A DNA stretch of 5,209 nucleotides from an uncultured Lachnospiraceae bacterium. Lineage in GTDB: Bacteria; Bacillota; Clostridia; Lachnospirales; Lachnospiraceae. Of the stretch, positions 1 through 5,209 are shown piece by piece; within the stretch, counting starts at the first letter, position 1, and every line of letters starts with the position of its first letter. A model generated the notes under the pieces. It was not told the origin of the DNA. It saw only the letters and a list, made by a program, of their open reading frames with translations, and did not search any database. Position numbers and translations under genes: made by a program. Location: the NCBI GenBank assembly GCA_905235345.1, contig CAJOLO010000290.1:1-5209 (forward strand). Reading direction: 5' to 3'.

Positions 1-1017
1 GTTGCTGTGCCGGCTAAGACTGATGCGGCGGCTAAGATTAAGCTGTCTTCAAAGAAAGCTACAATTACTGTAGGGGAAACAAAGACATTGACACTTAAAC
101 AGGGTAAGAAAAAGGTTAAGGGTGTAAAATGGAAAACAAGTAATAATGGTGTTGCTACAGTAAGTGGCGGTAAAGTGAAAGGTAAGAAAGCAGGTAAAGC
201 TAACATCACTGCAACCTATAAAAAGAAAAAATATGTTTGTAAGGTGACAGTGAAGGCGGATAGTACATCGAATAACAACACTAATACCAATAACAACAAT
301 AACAACAATAACAACAATAACAACAATAACAACAATAATCCTAATAACAATACTAACAACAATACCACAGAGGTAACGCATAGCTATGCAATTTCCCAGA
401 CCTCAGCAAGTGTTGAAGTTGGTAATACAGTTCAGTTAAATGTTACTGATAATGGTAACGCAGTCCAGGGAGTGTCATGGAGCTCAAGCGATAATAATGT
501 AGCAACGGTATCCGCAGGTCTTGTGACGGCTAATTATCCGGGACAGGCGACAATAACCGCTATACTTACATGTACTATAACAGTAACGGCTCCTAATTAT
601 ACAATATCCCAGACATCAGCTGAAATAAATGTGTCAGGTACATTATCACTTTATCTCATGAACGGCTCCACCAATGTAGATGGTGTTGAGTGGTCGTCAA
701 GTGACAAAAGTGTGGCTGATGTATCCGACAGGGGACTTGTAACAGGAAAGAAAAATGGTAGTGCAACAATTACCGCGAAGAAATACGGAAAGGAGTATAC
801 TTGTACAGTGAAAGTGGAAGGTCTTAAAGATAACGGTTTCGATTGGGCTAAAGATGTGACTTATGAAGACACCGCCAAGTGGGGAAAAGTATCCTTTACG
901 ATCAATACGGAAACCACATCGGCAGAAGAGTTGAAGGCACTGGGATATACGATCTCATCAGATAATAAGACTGCTGAGAAAGACATGGCTGGAAGTAAGA
1001 ACCTATACGGTAAATAA
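1..1017 (+). CDS. Secreted Big_2 (bacterial Ig-like) repeat protein, N-terminal piece; 5' end off window, 3' end frameshifted
   Basis: The frame is open from the first base, so the true start and signal peptide lie upstream; the GTG at 7 is only the first possible start inside the window. Counting from that GTG, three Big_2 domains are visible at about residues 11-83, 126-195 and 197-272. Each has the family pattern: a strand ending in a TVG/EVG-like turn, then a GVxW(S/K)(S/T)S motif, VA(T/D)VS, a glycine-rich turn, and A(T/N)ITA near the end followed by a strand with one cysteine. The first domain is very lysine-rich and is joined to the second by an Asn/Thr linker with 17 consecutive asparagines. 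After residue 273 a non-Ig region begins (GFDWAKDVTYED...). The frame ends at TAA 1015-1017 just after it stops matching the downstream protein, which continues in the next frame. Big_2 domains are known from adhesins and cell-wall proteins; an extracellular binding or structural role is inferred. Confidence 0.85.
   Translation, partial: VAVPAKTDAAAKIKLSSKKATITVGETKTLTLKQGKKKVKGVKWKTSNNGVATVSGGKVKGKKAGKANITATYKKKKYVCKVTVKADSTSNNNTNTNNNNNNNNNNNNNNNNNPNNNTNNNTTEVTHSYAISQTSASVEVGNTVQLNVTDNGNAVQGVSWSSSDNNVATVSAGLVTANYPGQATITAILTCTITVTAPNYTISQTSAEINVSGTLSLYLMNGSTNVDGVEWSSSDKSVADVSDRGLVTGKKNGSATITAKKYGKEYTCTVKVEGLKDNGFDWAKDVTYEDTAKWGKVSFTINTETTSAEELKALGYTISSDNKTAEKDMAGSKNLYGK
289..339 (+). repeat. 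9-bp tandem repeat (AATAACAAC) encoding a poly-asparagine linker
   Basis: Five perfect copies of the 9-bp unit AATAACAAC (289-333) are followed by AATAAT, giving 17 Asn codons in a row. Flanking Asn/Thr codons extend the low-complexity linker to roughly 265-370. The unit is a multiple of three, so copy-number slippage would lengthen or shorten the linker without breaking the frame. It separates the lysine-rich first Ig-like domain from the second and is probably a flexible spacer. Confidence 0.9.
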
Positions 1018-1672
1018 GATTCCGAACACTTTAAGAGGTATTAAGACGATTCCTCTTACGGGCGAATGTAATCCTACAGCATCCGGATACACGTTCGAAG
1101 AAAAAGATGAGAAAAATGGTATTGGATTTAATACAATGGCAGCTACGGTACTCGCAGCAGCCAGCTTCAAGGGCTACAATAATCCGGGTGATCCGAATGG
1201 TGAAAAGGACCCTCAGATTCAGGAGCTTCGACAGATATTTGAGTATCTGAATGGAAATTACGATATACCGAATGCAGAGTGGCAGCAGGCGGTGACAAGC
1301 ATGAAGGGCGCAACGAATGAGAATCCATACTTAAAGAACACCATTGGAAAGAACAATGTATATTTGAGCTATCTTGGTGCAGACTACAAGAAGCAATATC
1401 AAGATCCGGGTGCACCGTACACCTTCTCTGTGTACAGAGGTCCTTATTATATACCTGAAACAACTTTATTTGGCGGAGAAAAGCGTCCGGAGACCTATAT
1501 GATTTTTGTAGGAGAAGGAAGAGATAATGTAACGCCGGGTCAGGAAAATGCATGGGGAACAGACCGTTATCTTGATGTATTTAAGTCAAAAGATGGCAAC
1601 TGGTATTCATACCAGGATAACTTCCTTCATGTACTTGCCAATAATTTTAGAGCTTCGGAAGTAGAATATTAA
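1001..1672 (+). CDS. C-terminal piece of the same Big_2 protein, in the next frame; uncharacterised domain
   Basis: This frame gives coherent protein from about 1001 (TYTVNKIPNTLRGIKTIPL...) to TAA 1670-1672 and takes over where the previous frame ends after AAG 997-999. The first ATG is at 1136, but no Shine-Dalgarno sequence precedes it and coherent sequence exists upstream of it, so it is not a convincing start; independent translation is unlikely. Joined to the upstream piece, the protein would be about 554 residues from the GTG at 7, with a C-terminal region of about 280 residues. Visible features are a small Ala-rich helix (MAATVLAAAS), a helical stretch (QIQELRQIFEYLNG), an aromatic-rich beta-type stretch (PYTFSVYRGPYY), and a closing DVFKSKDGNWYSYQDNF motif. 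The order of motifs loosely recalls an uncharacterised clostridial domain that I know as DUF6935, but this is from memory and weak. No sortase motif or membrane segment is seen at the C terminus. Confidence 0.75.
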   Translation, partial: TYTVNKIPNTLRGIKTIPLTGECNPTASGYTFEEKDEKNGIGFNTMAATVLAAASFKGYNNPGDPNGEKDPQIQELRQIFEYLNGNYDIPNAEWQQAVTSMKGATNENPYLKNTIGKNNVYLSYLGADYKKQYQDPGAPYTFSVYRGPYYIPETTLFGGEKRPETYMIFVGEGRDNVTPGQENAWGTDRYLDVFKSKDGNWYSYQDNFLHVLANNFRASEVEY

Positions 1673-1705
1673 GATATCCATATCACAATCATAATCACAA
1701 TGAAG

Positions 1706-1742
1706 CTATCTCAATCCACTGACAATAGGTGGATTGAGATAG
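1706..1742 (+). terminator. Perfect 14-bp hairpin between genes; possible terminator or mRNA processing/stability element
   Basis: The arm CTATCTCAATCCAC (1706-1719) is exactly complementary to GTGGATTGAGATAG (1729-1742), with a 9-nt loop. It lies 33 bp after the stop of the Big_2 gene. It is not followed by a T-tract: the next bases lead straight into the AAGGAGG ribosome binding site (1749-1755) of the next gene, only 6 nt beyond the stem. The position suits a terminator of the upstream gene, but without the T-run it may instead be a 3'-end stabiliser or a leader structure for the downstream gene. Confidence 0.45.
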
Positions 1743-1761
1743 AACTAGAAGGAGGATAAAA

Positions 1762-2604
1762 ATGGGACTATTTGATAAGAAATTTTGTGATGTATGCGGA
1801 GAAAAGATTGGCTTGATGGGCAACAGAAAACTCAGTGACGGGAATCTGTGTAAGGATTGTGCAGGTAAATTGTCACCATGGTTTTCAGAGAGAAAACAAT
1901 CAACCGTGCAGGAGATTAAAGACCAGCTTGCCTACAGAGAGGAGAACCTGACGGCAGTCAGGGAATTTAATACAACCCGTACATTAGGAAGGAATACGAA
2001 AGTATTGTTGGATGAGGACGCACACAAATTCATGGTAACAAGTGCCTCTAATCTGGAAAATGCTAATCCCGATGTATTGAATTTTTCGCAGGTGACAGGT
2101 TGTAATCTTGATATCGACGAACATAAGAGTGAGGAAAAGCGTAAGGATAAGGATGGCAATATGGTAAGCTATAATCCGCCCAAGTATAAGTATTCTTATG
2201 ATTTCTATATGCGTATTGACGTCAATCATCCGTATTTTAATGAGATCAAATTCAAAATCAATAGTTCATCCGTAGATAACGGGTATCAGAGGATCAATGA
2301 AATACAAAGAAGTAATAACATTCCGGTTAATTCTGCCGGTAATAATATAGGAGCGGCAGTGGTGAATGGTATATTGTCTGCTGTAAGTAATACGAATAAT
2401 CAGGTTCGGAATATTGAATATGAGGAGAATGTAGAGATCGCAGAGGAGATCAAGAGTACTTTGTTACAGATTCGTAAAGAGGTAAGAGATGAGGTAGTAC
2501 AGAATAATACGCCTAAACAACCGGTTATCTGTCCGCTTTGTGGTGCGACAACTATTCCCACACCGGCGGGTACATGTGAATTTTGCGGCGGACCGGTGAA
2601 GTGA
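1762..2604 (+). CDS. DUF4428-type zinc-ribbon protein (cytoplasmic, function unknown)
   Basis: This is an intact 280-residue protein. The ATG is fixed by AAGGAGG at 1749-1755 with a 6-nt spacer. The N terminus (MGLFDKKFCDVCGEKIG...) carries CxxC pairs at C9/C12 and C30/C33 with a short glycine-containing loop, the pattern of the DUF4428 N-terminal zinc ribbon. A second ribbon closes the protein: C257/C260 (CPLCG) and C272/C275 (CEFCGG). Between them are a charged helical stretch (residues about 45-70), a beta-rich region (about 75-180, beginning TKVLLDEDAHKFMV) that could be a PH-like fold, a Gly/Ala/Asn-rich low-complexity stretch (about 190-215), and a charged helix (EEIKSTLLQIRKEVRDEVV). 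There is no signal peptide or clear membrane helix, so it is probably cytoplasmic. Family membership is by motif recognition; the molecular role is unknown and the PH-like suggestion is inference. The gene lies between two exported repeat proteins, 89 bp after one and 75 bp before the other, which may indicate co-transcription but does not define its job. Confidence 0.88.
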   Translation: MGLFDKKFCDVCGEKIGLMGNRKLSDGNLCKDCAGKLSPWFSERKQSTVQEIKDQLAYREENLTAVREFNTTRTLGRNTKVLLDEDAHKFMVTSASNLENANPDVLNFSQVTGCNLDIDEHKSEEKRKDKDGNMVSYNPPKYKYSYDFYMRIDVNHPYFNEIKFKINSSSVDNGYQRINEIQRSNNIPVNSAGNNIGAAVVNGILSAVSNTNNQVRNIEYEENVEIAEEIKSTLLQIRKEVRDEVVQNNTPKQPVICPLCGATTIPTPAGTCEFCGGPVK

Positions 2605-2679
2605 GCAGGTTTACACGAATAAAAAGAGGTAAATCGGAGTTTCGTAAATATCTAAAACTATTAATTAAGGAGTGATTCC

Positions 2680-3450
2680 ATGAGAGAAAGAAAAAAGTTC
2701 TTGCAACCCTGTATTACCGTTATACTATTCCTGTTTATCCTGTTGGCACTGCCTACAAACGTACAGGCGGATTCCGGATCTGGTCAGTACAGTCTCAAAT
2801 GGACATTTGATGATTCGACCGGCGAGCTGGAAATAAGTACATATTGGGATTCTGTCACTTATGATATGATGGGCAGAAATGATCATCCTAGCACTAACAA
2901 TGGTTGGGCAGATGGTTCAGTAGATGACTATATGAAAAAATATGGATGGTATAAATATAAAGACCAAATAAAAACCGTCGTGGTAAAGGATGACGTTACA
3001 GTTATAGGTAAAGCTGCGTTTCGCGGATATAAAAATCTGACATCAGTACAGATACCATCAAGTGTAACAGATATTGATGGGTATGCCTTTGAAGAATGTT
3101 CCAATTTAAGTACTGTAACTTTTACCGGTAATTCGACTTTGGGTTCGATACACCAATATGCATTTGCACAATGCACAAGCCTGCAAACTATTCAATTGCC
3201 TAAAAAAATGAGATTTGGTATTGGTCAGTATGCTTTTCAAGGATCAGGGCTTACAAGTGTGACGATACCGGAATGCCTATATTTTGATGGGTATGCACAA
3301 GGGGTTGGGCATACTTCTTTTTGGGATCGTTATGATGTTTCTTATAAAGATGGTGTGTCTGCGTTTAGAGATTGTACTTCTTTGCAAACGGTGACATTTT
3401 TGGGAAATAATTATGACGTAATTGAAGATTCAATGTTTCGGGGATGCTAA
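2680..3450 (+). CDS. Secreted BspA-type leucine-rich repeat (LRR_5) protein, N-terminal piece; ends at a frameshift
   Basis: The ATG is supported by AAGGAG at 2667-2672 with a 7-nt spacer. Residues 1-30 form a signal peptide: basic n-region MRERKK, a hydrophobic core of I/L/F residues, and a likely cleavage after VQA (residue 30). The leader that often precedes LRR_5 blocks follows (LKWTFDDSTGELEIS ... YKDQIKTVVVKDDVTVIG), then repeats ending in AAFRGYKNL, YAFEECSNL, YAFAQCTSL, YAFQGSGL, SAFRDCTSL and SMFRGC. The frame stops at TAA 3448-3450 in the middle of the sixth repeat. The rest of that repeat (ANLENVKL) follows directly in the next frame, so this is the front part of a longer protein. 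LRR_5 proteins are cell-surface or secreted adhesins in several anaerobes; the ligand here is unknown. As it stands, the product would be 256 residues and lack the C-terminal modules. Confidence 0.88.
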   Translation: MRERKKFLQPCITVILFLFILLALPTNVQADSGSGQYSLKWTFDDSTGELEISTYWDSVTYDMMGRNDHPSTNNGWADGSVDDYMKKYGWYKYKDQIKTVVVKDDVTVIGKAAFRGYKNLTSVQIPSSVTDIDGYAFEECSNLSTVTFTGNSTLGSIHQYAFAQCTSLQTIQLPKKMRFGIGQYAFQGSGLTSVTIPECLYFDGYAQGVGHTSFWDRYDVSYKDGVSAFRDCTSLQTVTFLGNNYDVIEDSMFRGC

Positions 3451-5041
3451 TCTGGAAAATGTAAAGCTTTCATCTAAAACAAAGGAAATCAAAAGGGCAG
3501 CATTTTACGGTTGTGCAAAACTAAATAATATCAATATTAATGAAGAAACTTATTTTTTAGGAGACGAAGCATTTTACGGATGTAAAGCTCTTAAAGATGT
3601 CAAACTTATTTATCACAGCTCATATTATGGTAAAGATTCCGATGTTATAGGTACCGACTGTTTCAAAGGCTGTGACAATCTGGTACTGACCGTATATGCA
3701 CCATCCGCTTTTTATGAATATGCAAAAGCAAATAAAGTGAAATATAAACTGATCAATGGTGATTATATCGGAATGGATAAATTCGCAGAATGGTATGTGG
3801 ATGAAGATTACCATGATCTTGTGATAAGCGGTATTGGTGCAACTGGTGATTATGAGATTTCAGGTCCATGGAGTTCTAAATACAGAGATGACATAAGAAG
3901 GGTTACCATTGAGGAAGGAATCACTTCCATCGGAACTAATGCGTTTAACGGATTGACTAATTTGAAATTGGCAACTCTTCCGGATTCATTAGAGAGCATA
4001 AATGCTGCTGCTTTCAAAAACTGCGCGAATCTTGAGAAGATAACCATATCGGAAAATGTTAAAACGATCGGTGAAGGTGCTTTTGCCGGATGTAATAAGC
4101 TGGAGATAATAACCACTGACGGGTCGGTTGCGGCGGAATATGCTTATCAGAATCATATCAAGTGTTCTGCCAAGTCTCAAACAGAACTGAAAGAGGAAGA
4201 AGATGCCAGGAAAGCACAGGAAGAGGAAGCCAAAAAACAGGCAGCAGATCATGAGGCTGCAAATGCTGTGTCAGATAAGATCGATAATATAGGTACGGTA
4301 ACAGAGGCCAGCAAAGATGCCATCGAAGCAGCCCGGAATGCATATAATGCGCTGACTGCTGACCAGAAGGCACTGGTGACTAATGTAGAAGTACTCACCA
4401 AGGCTGAGGAAGATCTTAAAAAGATTACAAATGCTAAACCTGCGGAACCGGTTAAAGATCCGGAATCGACACCAACACCGGATCCGACACCAACACCGAC
4501 ACCTGGAACTCCAACACCTGGAGCACCAACCCAGAATCAGGGAGGAACAACCCAGAATCAGGGAACAACAGACTCCTCTGACACAGAGGTTAAGACCGGA
4601 GATACCGTTAACGATGATAAGACGAATACATCTTATGTGATTACATCAACAGAAACGGATAAAGAGACTGTTACTTATATAACTACAACCAATAATACTG
4701 CTTCTACATTGACAGTACCGGAGACTGTTACGGTTAGCGGCAAGGAATACAAGGTAACAGAGATCAAGGCTAATGCATTTAAGAATAACAAGAAGCTTAA
4801 GAAGATCACGATAGGCAAGAATATCGAGAAGATTGGAAAGAATGCATTTTCAGGATGTAAGAACTTAAAGACAGTAAACATTAAGACAACCAAGCTTACA
4901 AAGAAGACGGTCGGAGCTAATGCTTTCAAGGGTATCAATGCCAAGGCAAAGGTTAAAGTACCTAAGAGCAAGCTAAAAGATTATAAGTCTATCTTAAAAG
5001 CAAGAGGTATCAAGGGAAAGAACCAGAAGATTACAAAATAG
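3422..5041 (+). CDS. C-terminal piece of the LRR_5 protein: LRR blocks, helical region, Pro/Thr linker, C-terminal LRR module
   Basis: The open frame runs from just after a stop at 3419-3421, and its first possible start (TTG 3422) has no ribosome binding site. Meaningful protein begins at GCT 3446 (ANLENVKLSS), so it continues the preceding gene. Domains in order, numbered from 3422: LRR repeats (AAFYGCAKL, EAFYGCKAL, DCFKGCDNL) closed by an AFYEYAKANKVKY cap; a second leader (WYVDEDYHDLVISG ... IRRVTIEEGITSIG, about 120-170); repeats NAFNGLTNL, AAFKNCANL, GAFAGCNKL and a second cap (AAEYAYQNHIK); a Glu/Lys/Ala helical stretch (about 251-279), probably coiled coil; a small helical module (about 280-339) with the EAARNAYNALTADQKALV motif known from Gram-positive surface proteins; a Pro/Thr/Gln/Asn linker (about 340-395); and a lysine-rich LRR module (about 396-538) with NAFKNNKKL, NAFSGCKNL and a basic tail ending KNQKITK. 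No LPXTG or membrane anchor is seen. Restoring the frame gives a protein of roughly 790 residues. Confidence 0.88.
   Translation: MKIQCFGDANLENVKLSSKTKEIKRAAFYGCAKLNNININEETYFLGDEAFYGCKALKDVKLIYHSSYYGKDSDVIGTDCFKGCDNLVLTVYAPSAFYEYAKANKVKYKLINGDYIGMDKFAEWYVDEDYHDLVISGIGATGDYEISGPWSSKYRDDIRRVTIEEGITSIGTNAFNGLTNLKLATLPDSLESINAAAFKNCANLEKITISENVKTIGEGAFAGCNKLEIITTDGSVAAEYAYQNHIKCSAKSQTELKEEEDARKAQEEEAKKQAADHEAANAVSDKIDNIGTVTEASKDAIEAARNAYNALTADQKALVTNVEVLTKAEEDLKKITNAKPAEPVKDPESTPTPDPTPTPTPGTPTPGAPTQNQGGTTQNQGTTDSSDTEVKTGDTVNDDKTNTSYVITSTETDKETVTYITTTNNTASTLTVPETVTVSGKEYKVTEIKANAFKNNKKLKKITIGKNIEKIGKNAFSGCKNLKTVNIKTTKLTKKTVGANAFKGINAKAKVKVPKSKLKDYKSILKARGIKGKNQKITK
4464..4526 (+). repeat. Pro/Thr-rich low-complexity linker repeats
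   Basis: Irregular short repeats such as CCAACACCG and CCAACACCTGGA encode a TPTPDPTPTPTPG-type linker. It separates the helical region from the C-terminal LRR module. Such linkers are common in Gram-positive exported proteins and probably act as extended spacers. Confidence 0.75.
4527..4564 (+). repeat. Two-copy 21-bp-period direct repeat (TQNQG) in the linker
   Basis: The 17-bp sequence CAACCCAGAATCAGGGA occurs at 4527-4543 and again at 4548-4564, a period of 21 bp or seven codons, encoding two TQNQG copies. It is in frame and extends the Pro/Thr linker. The identical DNA suggests a recent duplication by slippage. Confidence 0.85.
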
Positions 5042-5046
5042 TGACA

Positions 5047-5092
5047 TATATTGTTATAAGGCCGGCTTAACGCCCGGTCTTATAACAGTATA
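5047..5092 (+). terminator. Likely transcription terminator after the LRR gene
   Basis: A strong hairpin has a core stem of 14 pairs, 5052-5065 with 5074-5087, including one G-U pair and a CCGG/CCGG base next to an 8-nt loop. Further A-T and wobble pairs extend it to 5047/5092. It begins 5 bp after the stop codon of the LRR gene. Only a loose A/T-rich stretch follows rather than a clean T-run, so termination is inferred mainly from position and stem strength. Confidence 0.6.
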
Positions 5093-5156
5093 AATTCTAT
5101 AATAAAAAAGTAATACTATTTTTAAGCGATTATCAAAAAACAGGAGGAAATATAAT

Positions 5157-5209
5157 ATGAAAAATGTAAAAGGAGTTATTGCAGTATTGATTGGAGCGGT
5201 TTTAGTTGT
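5157..5209 (+). CDS. Start of a probable exported protein, truncated by the window end
   Basis: The ATG at 5157 follows AGGAGG at 5142-5147 with a 9-nt spacer. The 17 complete codons read MKNVKGVIAVLIGAVLV: two lysines near the start followed by an uninterrupted hydrophobic run. This is the form of a signal peptide or a first membrane helix. The gene follows the terminator-like hairpin, so it probably starts a new transcription unit. Nothing can be said about its function from this stub, though it would fit a cluster of exported proteins. Confidence 0.75.
   Translation, partial: MKNVKGVIAVLIGAVLV

Noticed and set aside
289..339. Regular short repeats considered as a CRISPR array
   Set aside because: The units are 9 bp with no spacers and encode asparagines inside a gene.
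49..381. Minus-strand open frame rich in Val and Ile runs, resembling a membrane protein
   Set aside because: It is the antisense of the AAC/AAT repeat and lysine-rich Ig domain; the Val/Ile runs arise from the reverse complement of Asn codons, and it has no supporting start context.
1136..1165. ATG with an Ala-rich N terminus (MAATVLAAAS) that could look like a signal peptide start
   Set aside because: It has no ribosome binding site and no basic residues before the hydrophobic stretch, and coherent protein continues upstream in the same frame to about position 1001.
2605..2679. Gap between the DUF4428-type gene and the LRR gene checked for promoter or terminator
   Set aside because: Only the AAGGAG ribosome binding site is convincing; TTTACA at 2610-2615 has no matching -10, and the imperfect TTTAC/GTAAA pairing is too weak for a terminator.
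3440..3452. Programmed +1 frameshift at the TAA, as in the release factor 2 gene
   Set aside because: No Shine-Dalgarno-like stimulator or CTT-TGA type site is present, and a +1 shift would leave the LRR repeat one residue short; loss of a GC dinucleotide explains it better.
4431..4640. Plus-strand overlapping open frame rich in Arg and His
   Set aside because: It is a shadow frame of the Pro/Thr linker repeats, with no ribosome binding site.
5098..5103. Exact TATAAT as a -10 promoter element for the gene at 5157
   Set aside because: No -35-like hexamer lies 16-18 bp upstream, no extended TG is present, and the region is A/T-rich, so the match could be chance. A promoter here is plausible but not supported.

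Overview
The window looks like chromosomal DNA from a low- to mid-GC Gram-positive anaerobe, most likely a gut or rumen Clostridia of the Lachnospiraceae type (Butyrivibrio, Roseburia, Coprococcus or Eubacterium relatives). This rests on strong AGGAGG-type ribosome binding sites, Big_2 immunoglobulin-like and BspA-type leucine-rich repeat (LRR_5) surface proteins, a DUF4428-type zinc-ribbon protein, and a lysine-rich C-terminal LRR module of a kind I associate with that family. The taxon is an inference from protein style, not from a marker gene. All genes are on the + strand.

Layout. (1) Positions 1-1672 hold a secreted protein whose 5' end lies outside the window: three Big_2 domains, a 17-residue poly-asparagine linker after the first, and a C-terminal region of about 280 residues that I cannot assign securely. 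The frame changes near position 1000, so it reads as two pieces (1-1017 and about 1001-1672). (2) Positions 1673-1761 hold a perfect 14-bp hairpin just ahead of the next ribosome binding site. (3) Positions 1762-2604 encode an intact cytoplasmic protein with a zinc ribbon at each end. (4) Positions 2680-5041 hold a large secreted LRR_5 protein, also split by one frame change, at position 3446-3447. Its order is signal peptide, leader, LRR block, cap, second leader, second LRR block, cap, helical region, Pro/Thr linker and C-terminal LRR module. (5) A terminator-like hairpin lies at 5047-5092. (6) At 5157 a new gene starts with a signal-peptide-like sequence and runs off the window.

How the genes relate. 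The two large proteins are both exported and built from adhesion-type repeats, so this is a cell-surface or secreted-protein locus. The DUF4428-type gene between them is cytoplasmic and its link to them is unknown. Same-strand orientation and short gaps of 89 and 75 bp would allow co-transcription, but no clear promoter is visible and the first hairpin may separate the units. The most notable observation is that both large surface genes carry a frame change while the small gene between them is intact. These are either real decay or sequencing/assembly errors. I see no RNA gene, CRISPR array, insertion sequence or phage gene, and no convincing evidence of a new biological system.
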